Assembly: GCA_050747525.1 (NCBI GenBank)
Contig: JBOGOC010000052.1
Span: 1 to 31,045 of the forward strand
DNA length: 31,045 nucleotides
Source of the DNA: JBOGOC01 sp050747525
GTDB lineage: Bacteria; Acidobacteriota; Polarisedimenticolia; JACPZX01; DASXTC01
Direction: 5' to 3'
Position 1 is the first letter of the stretch. Every line of letters starts with the position of its first letter. This document shows, piece after piece, positions 1-8,436 of this stretch. The notes beneath the pieces are model-generated. The model worked only from the letters and a program-made list of their open reading frames with translations, was not told the DNA's origin and did no database searches. A program made the position numbers and the translations under genes.

Positions 1-90
1 GAGGTCTTCTACAATCGGCAGCGCCGGCACTCGTACCTCGGCTATCGAACCCCGGAGGAGTTTGAGAAAGCCGAGTTGGGGGCCGCATAA
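1..90 (+). CDS. IS3-family transposase (orfB), C-terminal end only
   Basis: The first 29 codons and a TAA stop read as the extreme C-terminus of an IS3-family (rve/DDE) transposase: FYNRQRRHSYLGYRTPEEF is the usual tail that follows the last catalytic Glu region. The protein catalyses transposition of its own element. Everything upstream, including the catalytic DDE residues, lies outside the window, so activity cannot be judged. Recognition rests on the strongly conserved tail motif. Confidence 0.85.
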   Translation, partial: EVFYNRQRRHSYLGYRTPEEFEKAELGAA

Positions 91-120
91 CATACCTGTC
101 CACGAAACTGAGGGAAGTTC
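1..120 (+). mobile_element. Right end of an IS3-family insertion sequence
   Basis: Directly after the transposase stop, positions 95-120 (starting CCTGTCCACGAAACTG, then a purine-rich GGGAAGTTC) look like the right terminal inverted repeat of an IS3-family element, in which TGTCCAC and GGGAAGT blocks are common. The outer edge is not certain because the usual terminal CA is not obvious. The left end and the target-site duplication lie outside the window. Confidence 0.6.
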
Positions 121-139
121 GGGCTCCTGAGGGTCTCTT

Positions 140-322
140 CGACCACTCCCCACCGCCGGCCTTGCGTGGGTGTGGTCGCCACCATGTCGGGCAATCTGCG
201 CCGAACGAAGACCGAATGAACAGCGAGCGTTCCTGCGATCACGGTCCTGGTCTTCTTTCTTCTGAACGGTTGGGTGACCTGCAGGCGTCTGGATGCCGCA
301 GGCCGGCGGCGGGGAGTGGTCG
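140..322. repeat. Palindromic element A (22-bp terminal inverted repeats)
   Basis: Arms at 140-161 and 301-322 are inverted copies with 21 of 22 matches; the only mismatch is at 152. The motif is GGCGGGGAGTGGTCG on one strand. A second inverted pair lies inside: GAAGACC at 207-213 and GGTCTTC at 249-255. No credible coding region lies within. The layout resembles a MITE-like or intergenic palindromic repeat. No target-site duplication was identified. Confidence 0.65.
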
Positions 323-354
323 ACGGGGCGACGAGTCTCTTCGCGAGCGCCGGA

Positions 355-518
355 GGCGGGGAGTGGTCTCCGGCGGCCCTCTGGAGGCCGAGCCGCTTCG
401 AGCGAGCGTTGCCCGCGCGCGCTTTTGCGCGGGCAGCGAGCGAGGGCGAGGCCGGAAGCGGGAGTGAGCGTCGTGGCCAACGCCACGACGCGAACGTCCC
501 CGGAGACCACTCCCCGCC
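355..518. repeat. Palindromic element B (19-bp perfect terminal inverted repeats)
   Basis: The arms at 355-373 and 500-518 are perfect 19-bp inverted repeats built on the same GGCGGGGAGTGGTC motif as element A. The interior can form two further hairpins: GCCCGCGC (411-418) with GCGCGGGC (427-434) around a T-containing loop, and a 9-bp stem CGTCGTGGC/GCCACGACG at 469-490 with a 4-nt loop. Together with element A this fills the roughly 450-bp gap before pyrK; no gene is seen in it. Confidence 0.7.
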
Positions 519-570
519 GGCGCGCCACGACTCCGGATACGCGCCGACGCTGTGGTAAAGTGACGCCGCC

Positions 571-1410
571 ATGCCGATGGACCTCATGCTCCGTGTGGAC
601 ACGCACGAGGAACTCGGAGCCTCCCATCATCTGCTGACGCTGTCGTGCCCGGCGGGATCCCCTCCGCTCCCCCGCTGGCAGGCAGGTCAGTTCGCCATGG
701 TGGGGCTCGGGCTCCCCGCCTCGTCCAGCGACCCGCTGCTGCGCCGACCCTTCAGCATCTTCAGCCTGCCGGAGCCGGGCCCGGAGCCCCCCCGGCACGC
801 GTCGTTCTTCTACAAGATCCTGGGGCGCGGGTCGAGCCTCCTCTCGCGCATCCGGCCGGGCGAGTCGCTGCGGTGCCTCGTCCCGCTGGGAAACGGCTTC
901 GCTCCACCGCGCGCGCACGGCCAGCGGCTCCTGCTGGTGGGCGGGGGGATCGGCTCGGCGTCCGTGCACCCTCTCGGGCTGCAGGAGATGCGCGATGGGC
1001 GCTCGGCTCTCCTGCTGTACGGCTGCCGCAACGCCGACGAGCTGGCCGGTGCCGAGCCGTCCCGCGCCGCGGGGATGGAGGTTCGCGTGGCCACCGACGA
1101 CGGCTCGGCGGGAAGGCGCGGCTTCGCCAGCGACCTGCTCGACGATTTCCTGCGGGCGGAGGGGCCCGGCGCCGCCGGGCGATGGATCGTGTGCGCCTGC
1201 GGCCCCACTCCCATGATGAAGGCCACCGCCGAGGTGGCGCGGCGCCACGGCGTGACCTGCTTCCTCTCCCTGGAGAGCCCCATGGCGTGCGGATTCGGCG
1301 TGTGCGTGGGCTGCGTCGTCGGGATCCAGGAGCCGGGCCAGGATGCCCTGCGCTACCGGCGCATCTGCGTGGACGGGCCTGTGTTCGACGCGGCGGCGGT
1401 GACCTGGTGA
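571..1410 (+). CDS. pyrK: Dihydroorotate dehydrogenase B, electron-transfer subunit
   Basis: PyrK passes electrons from the FMN of class 1B dihydroorotate dehydrogenase to NAD+ through FAD and a [2Fe-2S] cluster, in cytosolic de novo pyrimidine synthesis. The 279-aa product has the ferredoxin-reductase layout: the FAD motif RRPFS at 59-63, the nucleotide-binding GGGIG at 124-128, CACGPTPMM near 208-216, and four cluster cysteines (C240, C245, C248, C266). The stop overlaps the start of pyrD by 4 nt, so the subunits are probably translationally coupled. ATG 571 is used; an ATG two codons later is also possible. The region after GGGIG (SASVHPL) departs from the more usual APL-type sequence, which may be lineage variation. 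Confidence 0.92.
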   Translation: MPMDLMLRVDTHEELGASHHLLTLSCPAGSPPLPRWQAGQFAMVGLGLPASSSDPLLRRPFSIFSLPEPGPEPPRHASFFYKILGRGSSLLSRIRPGESLRCLVPLGNGFAPPRAHGQRLLLVGGGIGSASVHPLGLQEMRDGRSALLLYGCRNADELAGAEPSRAAGMEVRVATDDGSAGRRGFASDLLDDFLRAEGPGAAGRWIVCACGPTPMMKATAEVARRHGVTCFLSLESPMACGFGVCVGCVVGIQEPGQDALRYRRICVDGPVFDAAAVTW

Positions 1411-2357
1411 CCTCGCTCCCCGTGCGTCTGGGTCCGTTGTCGCTGCGCAATCCCGTGCTCACGGCGAGCGGAACGTCGGGCTACGGCGTGGACCTGCTCC
1501 CCTTCCTGGAGCTGTCGCGCCTCGGGGCTATCGTCTGCAAGAGCCTCTCGCTGCGCCCTCGCGAGGGGAACGCGCCTTGCCGCATCGCCGAGACCCCTTC
1601 GGGGATGCTGAACTCCATCGGGCTGCAGAACATCGGCATCGACGTCTTTCTGAACGACAGGCTCCCTCAGCTGCGGCGCCACGACGTGCCGGTCATCGCC
1701 AACATCTTCGGCGAGACGGTGGAGGAGTTTGCCGCGCTGGCCGCCCGCCTGGAGCGCGCGGAGGGGCTGGCCGGCGTGGAGCTGAACATCTCATGCCCCA
1801 ACACCGACCGAGGGGGAATCGAGTTCGGCGTGGATCCGGACGCCACGTCGCGGGTGACGGATGCGGTGCGGCGCGCCACCCGCCTGCCTCTCATCGTCAA
1901 GCTCTCGCCCAACGTCACCGACATCACGGTGATCGCGCGGGCGGCGGTGTCGGCGGGCGCGGACATCCTGTCCCTCGTGAACACCTTCGTGGGGATGGCG
2001 GTGGACCTGGAGCGACGGCGCCCGATCCTCTCTTCGGGAGCGGGGGGCCTGTCCGGGCCGGCCATCCGGCCCCTGGCCGTCTTCCTGACCCACCGCGTGG
2101 CCAGGGCGGTGAAGGTGCCGCTGATCGGCATCGGCGGGATCCGCTCGGGACACGACGCCCTGGAGTTCATCATGGCGGGCGCGTCGGCCGTGCAGGTGGG
2201 AACGTCGACCTTCACCGAGCCGGCCGCCCCGGCGCGCGTGGCGGCGGAGATGGCCGACTGGTGCGGGCGTCACGGCGTCTCCGACATCGCCACCCTGGTG
2301 GGGGCCCTGCATCGCGGGGACGGTCCCGGCGGGACCGCTCATTCAGCCGCCGGCTGA
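1407..2357 (+). CDS. pyrD: Dihydroorotate dehydrogenase B, catalytic subunit
   Basis: This FMN enzyme oxidises dihydroorotate to orotate in pyrimidine synthesis. The 316-aa product has class 1 features: NISCPN at 127-132 with the class 1 catalytic Cys at 130, K and N in VKLSPN, NTFVG, GGLSGPAIRP and the FMN-phosphate motif IGIGGI. GTG 1407 sits inside the last codons of pyrK (GTGA overlap), and the upstream extension of the frame is just pyrK read out of frame. Pairing with pyrK identifies the NAD+-dependent class 1B form. The 3' end overlaps the convergent kinase gene by 15 nt. Confidence 0.94.
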   Translation: MTSLPVRLGPLSLRNPVLTASGTSGYGVDLLPFLELSRLGAIVCKSLSLRPREGNAPCRIAETPSGMLNSIGLQNIGIDVFLNDRLPQLRRHDVPVIANIFGETVEEFAALAARLERAEGLAGVELNISCPNTDRGGIEFGVDPDATSRVTDAVRRATRLPLIVKLSPNVTDITVIARAAVSAGADILSLVNTFVGMAVDLERRRPILSSGAGGLSGPAIRPLAVFLTHRVARAVKVPLIGIGGIRSGHDALEFIMAGASAVQVGTSTFTEPAAPARVAAEMADWCGRHGVSDIATLVGALHRGDGPGGTAHSAAG

Positions 2358-4328
2358 TCGGCTCACGACAGCCTCCTCGGCCGCCTCCGGCATGTGGAAC
2401 CGGATGGTGGTCCCCCGCCCGGGAGACGACTCGAGCCAGATGCGGCCTCCGTGCTGCTCCACGATCTTCTTCACGATGGCGAGCCCCATCCCGTGCCCCG
2501 GCTGCGTGTGGCGATCGTGAAGCCGCTGGAACATGCGGAACACCCGCTCGTGATACTGCGGCTTGATCCCGATGCCGTTGTCCTTGACGCTGAAGATCCA
2601 TCCGCGCGCCGCGGCCTCGGCCGCGATCTCCACGCGGAGCGGCTTCTCTCCCCGGTATTTCAGGGCGTTCTCGATGAGGTTCTGGAACACCACCTGCACG
2701 TGAGCGGGATGCCCGCTGATGCTGGGCAGGCCTCCCACGTGCACCGATGCAGCCGATTCCTCGACCAGCTGGCGCAGGTTGTACAGAGCCATCTCCACGA
2801 TGCGCGCGCAGTCCACGGGCTCGCCGGTGTGCTCCTCGCTGCGCAGCCGCGAGTACGAGAGCAGGTCGCCGATCAGCGTGTGCATGCGGGTGGCGCCGTT
2901 GACCGCGTGGCCGATCAACTCGTCCGCCTCCGCTCCCAGCCGGCCCTTGTAGCGCCGCTCCAGCAGCATGACGCAGGTGGCCACCATGCGCAACGGCTCA
3001 CGCAGATCGTGGGCCGCGATGTACGCGAACTGCTCCAGGTCGGCGTTGATCAGGGACAGCTGCTCCATCGCCTCCTTCATGGGGCTCACGTCGCGCGCCA
3101 CCGCGTGGACGCACCGGTTGTCGGCAAAAGCCTGCGCGTGCCAGGAAAGCCAGCGGTAGGAGCCGCCCTTGGCGCGGCACCGGCACTCGAAGATGGCGCG
3201 CTCCCCCGACCGTCTCAGACGCTCCCAGACGGCGCTCACCGTTTCGCGGTGGACCGGATCGACGAGGGACAGCAGGCTCCGGCCCTGCAGCTCCTGAGGC
3301 GTGTAGCCGAGGCAGGCGGTCCAGGCGGGGTTCGCCTCCCTGAAGCGGCCGTCCAGCTCCGCGATGGCCATCATGTCCAGCGCCTGGGAGAAGAACTGGT
3401 CCCGCTGCTCCTGGACCTCGGCCATCCGCATGCGGTGCTCACGCTGCTCCGTCTCGAGCAGGCGGCGAGTCTTCCGGTGCAGCTCGACGAACACGCGCAC
3501 ATTGGCGCGCAGGATCTCGGGTTTCACCGGCTTGAGCAGGTGGTCCACGACCTTCAGCGGGTACGCCTTCAGCGCGTGCTCGGGCCCCCGATCGGCCGCC
3601 GTCAGGAACAAATCGAATTCGTTCAGCTGATCGGCCATGGTTTCGATGGTGTCCTTCAACCGCAGGATCTCGCCACCCAGCTCCACGGTGCCCCTGCGCG
3701 ACACGTCTCCGGACGGCACCGGCGTGGGCACCTCGGCGTTGCCGGCCAACAGGTTCACGCTGTTGGTGAGGTCCTTCCAGACGCCCGCAGCCCCCTTGAC
3801 CCGAGCCCGGCTTCCCGGCTTCCTCTCCGTGCCCACCTCGCGTGCGACGCGCGTGACTTCCGCGGCGACGGAGCCGAGCCGAGCCACCATGGTGTTGACG
3901 GTGCGGGCCACCTGAAGCGGGGCGCCCTGCACGGGCTTCCCGTCGACCCTCACCGGCATGGTCTGCGAGAGGTCGCCCCTGGTCACGGCGCCGATGACGC
4001 GCACCATCTCTTGGGTGGGCTGCACCAGGTCATCGATGAGATCGTTGACCGCCCTCAGCTCGGCGTCCCATGATCCTCTCGAGCCGGGCACGCAGGCGCG
4101 CTCGCCGAGCTTTCCCTTCCTGCCCACGGCGCCCCGCACCCGCGTGAGCTCCGCGGTGCGCGCGCGCGCAAGATCGATGATGGCGTTGAGGTCCTCCGAG
4201 ATCTCGCGGGCGACGCGCCCCGTTCCGGCGGTCATGCGCACGCTGAAATCGCCGCGGCGCAGGGCACGCAGGGTGCGGCGCAGTGCGTGGAGGTCGATCC
4301 GTTCGCTGGAGATCGACTGGGCCCGCAA
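2343..4328 (-). CDS. HAMP-PAS sensor histidine kinase with a truncated receiver remnant
   Basis: This is a predicted soluble sensor kinase of about 661 aa from the TTG at 4328; GGAGG lies 5 nt upstream. The frame is open to a GTG at 4580, but that stretch has no kinase-like sequence and would overlap the divergent gene. Domains: degenerate HAMP repeats (about 16-238), then a fragment matching only the last third of a receiver domain (about 239-291, with LLKPVKPEILR and VFVELHRKTRRL), a coiled coil, a PAS domain (about 313-416), HisKA with H440 in AAHDLREP, and HATPase_c with NLIENALKY, DNGIGI and GHGMGL. The receiver fragment lacks the acidic pocket and phospho-acceptor Asp, so it looks like an internal-deletion fusion. 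No membrane segment is seen and the ligand is unknown. Confidence 0.85.
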   Translation of the reverse strand: MRAQSISSERIDLHALRRTLRALRRGDFSVRMTAGTGRVAREISEDLNAIIDLARARTAELTRVRGAVGRKGKLGERACVPGSRGSWDAELRAVNDLIDDLVQPTQEMVRVIGAVTRGDLSQTMPVRVDGKPVQGAPLQVARTVNTMVARLGSVAAEVTRVAREVGTERKPGSRARVKGAAGVWKDLTNSVNLLAGNAEVPTPVPSGDVSRRGTVELGGEILRLKDTIETMADQLNEFDLFLTAADRGPEHALKAYPLKVVDHLLKPVKPEILRANVRVFVELHRKTRRLLETEQREHRMRMAEVQEQRDQFFSQALDMMAIAELDGRFREANPAWTACLGYTPQELQGRSLLSLVDPVHRETVSAVWERLRRSGERAIFECRCRAKGGSYRWLSWHAQAFADNRCVHAVARDVSPMKEAMEQLSLINADLEQFAYIAAHDLREPLRMVATCVMLLERRYKGRLGAEADELIGHAVNGATRMHTLIGDLLSYSRLRSEEHTGEPVDCARIVEMALYNLRQLVEESAASVHVGGLPSISGHPAHVQVVFQNLIENALKYRGEKPLRVEIAAEAAARGWIFSVKDNGIGIKPQYHERVFRMFQRLHDRHTQPGHGMGLAIVKKIVEQHGGRIWLESSPGRGTTIRFHMPEAAEEAVVSRSAGG

Positions 4329-4540
4329 GACAGCCTCCGCGATGCCGGAACGTCCAGGAAGGACGCCGCGGCTGTGCCGACCATAGTGGGAAACCCCGCC
4401 CCGCACAATCAGGTCGCGCCCGAGGCGGCATCGGAGACATTCGCACGCGTGAATCGGGAAACCCCGGCTTTCACGCGCGATACCCGGGTCATAAGATCGC
4501 AACCGGCAGCCCGGAACAGGCGGGGCTGCCAGCCGCCGCC

Positions 4541-4548
4541 GGAGGAGG
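4541..4548 (+). promoter_or_regulatory. Ribosome binding site for the TTG-initiated kinase
   Basis: GGAGGAGG lies 7 nt before TTG 4556. It decides the start of the following kinase gene, whose frame is otherwise open to 4283 through sequence that resembles no kinase and runs antisense to the divergent kinase. Confidence 0.6.
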
Positions 4549-4555
4549 AACCGTC

Positions 4556-5275
4556 TTGCCGCGCACGCTTCACGAGACACCCTCGACCACCATACCGTCG
4601 CCGGGTCTGCCCGATGTGGCCCGCGCTTTCGGGCACGATCTGCGCGAGCAGCTCGGGTTGCTCTCCGTGTACACGCAGCTCATCCGCAGAAGGGCCGCCG
4701 ATAGGCTCGAACCCGAGGCCGATCGCCTTCTCGATCAATCGGTTGCCGCCATCGGTCAGGTCGAACGGCTGGTGCGGGATCTCGTCGCCTATCTGAGGAT
4801 TGGGGCGGTCCCGCCGCTGGGCGCGGCAGCGGGAGGAGACGAGGCGCTGCGCAGGGCCGTGTCGGAGCTGGCGCCTGTCATCGAAAGGACCGCCGCGGTG
4901 ATCCGTCACCAGCCGCTCCCCACCGTTGCTGTCGATCCGTCGCACCTCGAGGAGATCCTCCAGCGCCTCCTCGACAACGCCTTGAAATTCCGCGGCGACG
5001 CGCCGCCGTTGATCCTGGTGGCGGCCACCAGGCGAGGGCGGATGGCCGCGTTCCGCGTCCAGGACAACGGCATGGGGATCGATCGCCGTCACCTGGCGCA
5101 GATCTTCCTGCCGCTCAAGCGGCTCCATGGATTCGCGTACGAGGGGACCGGGATGGGGCTCGCCTTCTGCCAGGCGCTCGTCGGCCTCTACGGAGGCTCC
5201 ATCGACGCGGAGTCGGCGCCCGGGCAGGGCTCGACGTTCACCTTCACGCTGCCGCTCCCGCCGGAGGCCTCATGA
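4556..5275 (+). CDS. Minimal histidine kinase (phytochrome-type transmitter only)
   Basis: The 239-aa protein is almost entirely transmitter: HisKA with H27 in FGHDLREQ, then HATPase_c with N141 in LLDNALKF, DNGMGI at 170-175 and GTGMGL at 197-202. There is no sensor domain or membrane segment, so input must come from a partner or a short N-terminus. The FLPLKRLHGFAYEGTG stretch is typical of cyanobacterial Cph1-like transmitters. The stop overlaps the start of the response regulator by 4 nt (ATGA), which strongly suggests a cognate pair. The TTG start is chosen from a strong ribosome binding site at 4541-4548. Confidence 0.85.
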   Translation: MPRTLHETPSTTIPSPGLPDVARAFGHDLREQLGLLSVYTQLIRRRAADRLEPEADRLLDQSVAAIGQVERLVRDLVAYLRIGAVPPLGAAAGGDEALRRAVSELAPVIERTAAVIRHQPLPTVAVDPSHLEEILQRLLDNALKFRGDAPPLILVAATRRGRMAAFRVQDNGMGIDRRHLAQIFLPLKRLHGFAYEGTGMGLAFCQALVGLYGGSIDAESAPGQGSTFTFTLPLPPEAS

Positions 5276-5700
5276 CTAGAGGAGGACCGACACCTCGCAT
5301 CGTGGTCATGGAGGACAACCCCGCCGACGTCCTGCTCATCCGCGAGGCGCTGCGGGAGCAGGGGCTGCAGGCCAGCCTTCTCGTCCTGGATGATGGGGAG
5401 GCCGCCATCGAATGGGCGTCCGGCAAGGACGAGGCCGCGGACCTGATCCTCCTGGATCTGAACCTGCCACGGCACAACGGCCAGGAGGTGCTGCAGCGGA
5501 TCCGCAGCCAGCCGCGCCTGAGCCACGTTCCCGTGGCGGTGTTCTCCTCGTCGGATTCCCTGCGTGATCGTGAGGAAACCCGGCGGCTGGGGGCCGATCG
5601 CTTTCTCGTGAAGCCGTGCAGTCTCGACGAATTCCTCGCCGTCGGAGAGGACATCAAGAACATGCTCGAGGCCGGCCAGCGTGCGGGAGCGGCCGGCTGA
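5272..5700 (+). CDS. Single-domain response regulator, Rcp1-like
   Basis: A stand-alone receiver domain of 142 aa. The acidic pocket E14/D15, phospho-acceptor D62 in LLLDLNLPRHNG, the switch Ser at 92 and the conserved K114 in LVKPC are all present. There is no output domain, so it should act by protein-protein contact or in a phosphorelay. The EDNPADVLLIREAL opening and NLPRHNG loop are those of Rcp1-type regulators that partner phytochrome-like kinases. It is translationally coupled to the kinase upstream. The two other kinases nearby have no complete receiver and could share it; that is inference. Confidence 0.9.
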   Translation: MTRGGPTPRIVVMEDNPADVLLIREALREQGLQASLLVLDDGEAAIEWASGKDEAADLILLDLNLPRHNGQEVLQRIRSQPRLSHVPVAVFSSSDSLRDREETRRLGADRFLVKPCSLDEFLAVGEDIKNMLEAGQRAGAAG

Positions 5701-5720
5701 TCGACGCGGAGCGGCGAGCC

Positions 5721-6827
5721 TCAGTCGCGCGGCTCCGCATCGAACAGGCGTCCCTGGGGGTCCTCGGACGTGGGATCCTCGGGGACATGGAACAGCGTCG
5801 TGTCGAGCGGCCGGGTCTCCCTCGCCAGGCCCAGCCGCCTGCAGGCGACGTCGAAACGCCGTGAGAGCAGTTGCGCGCCGGGGCCCGAGCCCCGCATGCG
5901 CTTGCCGAACTCCGCCACGTTGATCCGTCCGTCCCTGGTCTCGCGCACCGCGGCCAGCACGTGACGAGCCCGGAGGGGATGGTGACGTTCGAGCCACTCG
6001 GTGAAGAGCTCCCCGAGCTCGAGAGGAAGGCGCAGCAGGACGAAGCCCGCGTGGCCCGCGCCCGCCTTGGCGCAGGCCTCGAGGATGCGCTCCATCTCGT
6101 GGTCCGTGAGGGCCGGGATCACGGGGGCCACCATGACCCCTGCCGGAACGCCCGCCCGCGAGAGCGCTTCGATGGCCTGCATCCTGCGTTGAGGCGTGGG
6201 GGCGCGTGGCTCGAGCCGCCTCGCCAGAGCCCGGTCCATCGTGGTGATGGAGATGGACACCCTGGCCAGCCCCAGCCGGGCCATGGGGACCAGCACGTCC
6301 AGGTCACGCACCACCTGATGCGACTTGGTGACGATGGTGACCGGATGCCGGTGGTCGCGAAGCACTTCGAGGATGCCGCGCGTGATCCGAAGCCTGCCTT
6401 CCACCGGCTGGTAGGGATCGGTGTTGGTGCCGAGAGCCATGGGCTGGCAGCGGTAGGCCGGGCGGCGCAGCTCGGCACGCAGCAGTGCCGCGGCCTCGGG
6501 CTTGAAGAAGAGACGGGTCTCGAAGTCGAGTCCCGGAGAGAGGCCCAGATAGGCGTGCGTGGGCCGCGCGTAGCAGTACACGCAGCCGTGCTCGCATCCT
6601 CTGTACGGGTTGATGGAGCGATCGAAGGGAATGTCGGGCGAGTCGTTGCGGCTGATGATGGTGCGCGTGGCATCGCGGGTGAGGGTGGTGGGTGGGGACG
6701 GCGCCTCCGGGTCGTCCGCCGTCCAGCCGTCGTCCTCGGGGACGATCTGGAAGCGTTCGAATCGCCCGCTCCGGTTGGTGACCGTGCCGCGGGCCTTCGG
6801 GCCACGGTCGGAACGCCGCTCGCGCAT
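5721..6827 (-). CDS. Radical SAM protein, PA0069 / SplB-like family
   Basis: The 368-aa protein has a CX3CX2C cluster (C78, C82, C85 in YRGCEHGCVYCYARP), which binds the [4Fe-4S] cluster of radical SAM enzymes. The sequence INPYRGCEHGC, GTNTDPYQPVE and TIVTKS are hallmarks of the PA0069/Rv2578c group, which is related to spore photoproduct lyase. The substrate of this group is not established, so no reaction is assigned. It lies on the strand opposite its neighbours and ends 21 nt from the response regulator stop, so it is probably its own transcription unit. ATG 6827 is the natural start. Confidence 0.85.
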   Translation of the reverse strand: MRERRSDRGPKARGTVTNRSGRFERFQIVPEDDGWTADDPEAPSPPTTLTRDATRTIISRNDSPDIPFDRSINPYRGCEHGCVYCYARPTHAYLGLSPGLDFETRLFFKPEAAALLRAELRRPAYRCQPMALGTNTDPYQPVEGRLRITRGILEVLRDHRHPVTIVTKSHQVVRDLDVLVPMARLGLARVSISITTMDRALARRLEPRAPTPQRRMQAIEALSRAGVPAGVMVAPVIPALTDHEMERILEACAKAGAGHAGFVLLRLPLELGELFTEWLERHHPLRARHVLAAVRETRDGRINVAEFGKRMRGSGPGAQLLSRRFDVACRRLGLARETRPLDTTLFHVPEDPTSEDPQGRLFDAEPRD

Positions 6828-6847
6828 GCGGCATCCTGGATCCCGGC

Positions 6848-8050
6848 ATGGCGAATGTCAAGCGAAAGCCTTCTCCGGGCGGTCGCATGAGGACCTCGGG
6901 CGCCCGCCTGGAGGGACTCCCCGGCATGGCCTGGGAGGCCGACCCCCAGGGGCGCCTGGTTTCCCTCAACAGGGCGGCGGCCCGGCTCTTCGGGCCCGCG
7001 GGCTCCAAGCTCTGGTCCGCCACCATCCACCCCGAAGACCGGGGCCGCTGCGAGGAGATGTTCGACTCAGCCCGCTCGGCGCGGCAGGGCTTCCGGGCCA
7101 TCTACAGACGGAGTGGAAGGAACGGCTCGCAGATCTGGCTGCTCGATACCGCGGCGCCGTCCCTGACTCCACGGGGACGTCTCACGCGCTTCACGGGGGT
7201 CGCCACGGACATCACCGATTTCAAGAATGCCGAGACGGAGATGCGCGCCTTCAACGACCGGCTCCGGCGATCCAACCGCGATCTGGACGAAGTGGCCCGC
7301 GCCGCCAGCCACGATCTCAAGGAGCCTCTCAGCATCGTGTCCGTGTACAGCGAGCTGCTGCAGCGCCGCGTCGGGGATCGACTCGACCCGGAAGCGGCGA
7401 AGTTCGTGCGCCTGACCCTCGAGGCCGTCCAGAGGATGCACGCGCTGCTCAACGACCTGGTGAGCTTTCTCAAGGTCGCGCGCGTGTCCGACTCCGAGGC
7501 ACATCCGGTGGACGCCGAGGCCGTGATGACGGCCACCCTGATGCAGCTGAAGCCCGTCATGGAGGAGGCGGGAGCCGGTATCACGCATGATCCCCTGCCC
7601 GTCGTGCTGGCTCAGGAGGGAGACCTGACGTTGATGTTCCAGGGGCTCCTGGACAACGCGCTCAAGTTCCACGGCGAGCTGCCGCCACGCGTTCACGTGG
7701 GGTGCGAGCGGCAGGGGACCGACGCGGTCTTCCACGTCAAGGACAACGGGATCGGCATCGACACCCGGTATCGCGATCAGGTGTTCGGCGTCTTCCGCCG
7801 CCTTCACGGATACGACTACCCGGGGACCGGGATAGGCCTGGCTCTATGCGCCAAGATCGCCGAGAAGTACGGGGGCCGGATCTGGGCGGAGTCGGAGCCC
7901 GGCCAGGGCTCCGTCTTCCACTTCACCCTGCCTCTGGCGCCGGGGCACGATCGCGGGAAGACCCTGGCTCTCGCGGGAACCGAATGCGGGACGTCGGGCA
8001 ACGACGAGGATCAGAGGTCGACCTTGAAGAGGCGCGACAGCAGAGGATAG
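6848..8050 (+). CDS. PAS domain sensor histidine kinase
   Basis: A 400-aa predicted cytosolic kinase. A PAS domain spans about 20-125 and ends in the usual ATDITDFKNAE linker. HisKA follows with H155 in AASHDLKEP, then HATPase_c with N270 in LLDNALKF, DNGIGI at 299-304 and GTGIGL at 326-331. The transmitter closely resembles the two kinases upstream, which points to local duplication of one family. About 30 residues after the ATPase domain are unstructured and overlap the convergent thioredoxin-like gene by 40 nt. The ribosome binding site is weak; ATG 6887 is an alternative start that loses no domain. Confidence 0.88.
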   Translation: MANVKRKPSPGGRMRTSGARLEGLPGMAWEADPQGRLVSLNRAAARLFGPAGSKLWSATIHPEDRGRCEEMFDSARSARQGFRAIYRRSGRNGSQIWLLDTAAPSLTPRGRLTRFTGVATDITDFKNAETEMRAFNDRLRRSNRDLDEVARAASHDLKEPLSIVSVYSELLQRRVGDRLDPEAAKFVRLTLEAVQRMHALLNDLVSFLKVARVSDSEAHPVDAEAVMTATLMQLKPVMEEAGAGITHDPLPVVLAQEGDLTLMFQGLLDNALKFHGELPPRVHVGCERQGTDAVFHVKDNGIGIDTRYRDQVFGVFRRLHGYDYPGTGIGLALCAKIAEKYGGRIWAESEPGQGSVFHFTLPLAPGHDRGKTLALAGTECGTSGNDEDQRSTLKRRDSRG

Positions 8051-8436
8051 ACGTCGTCGCCTTCGGCCAGCCGCCGGCCGTCGGGTCCGTACACCACCAT
8101 GTGCGGAAGCCCTTCCACCCCGTGCTGCTTCACCACGGGCGTGGTCCAGTCCACGATATCGATCTTGCGCACGGCGACGTCGTCGTGGGTGGAGGCGAGG
8201 TGCCGCAGCTCCACGTCGAGCGAGCGGCAGGGCGGGCACCAGTCGGCATAGAAGTCGTAGATGGTGTATTTCCCCTTGACGGCGACGGCGTCAAGATCGA
8301 CCGGCTCTCCCTTCGACACCACCTGCACGTCCCCGGTCAGAGGCGCGTCAGCCGGGTCTCCCGTCGCCGTGCGCCACGCGGCGAAGCCGATGACACCGGC
8401 CGCCACCAGCAGGACGATTGACAGGATGGTTCTCAT
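8011..8436 (-). CDS. Thioredoxin-like protein, membrane-anchored or exported
   Basis: A 141-aa protein with an N-terminal hydrophobic segment (residues 3-20) and one thioredoxin fold. The redox motif is W66-C-P-P-C70, and the cis-proline is P111 in EGLPHMVVYG. The hydrophobic segment suggests the active site faces the periplasm, where it could exchange disulphides or reduce substrates. WCPPC differs from the classic WCGPC and is common in DsbD gamma/TlpA-like domains. It is divergent from the threonine-synthase-like gene, and the partner is unknown. Confidence 0.85.
   Translation of the reverse strand: MRTILSIVLLVAAGVIGFAAWRTATGDPADAPLTGDVQVVSKGEPVDLDAVAVKGKYTIYDFYADWCPPCRSLDVELRHLASTHDDVAVRKIDIVDWTTPVVKQHGVEGLPHMVVYGPDGRRLAEGDDVYPLLSRLFKVDL

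Noticed and set aside
140..518. A CRISPR array
   Set aside because: The repeats alternate in orientation, have unequal spacing and no set of similar-length spacers; no cas genes are present.
645..1406. Upstream extension of the pyrD frame
   Set aside because: It is pyrK read in another frame; GTG 1407 with the 4-nt overlap gives a normal PyrD N-terminus.
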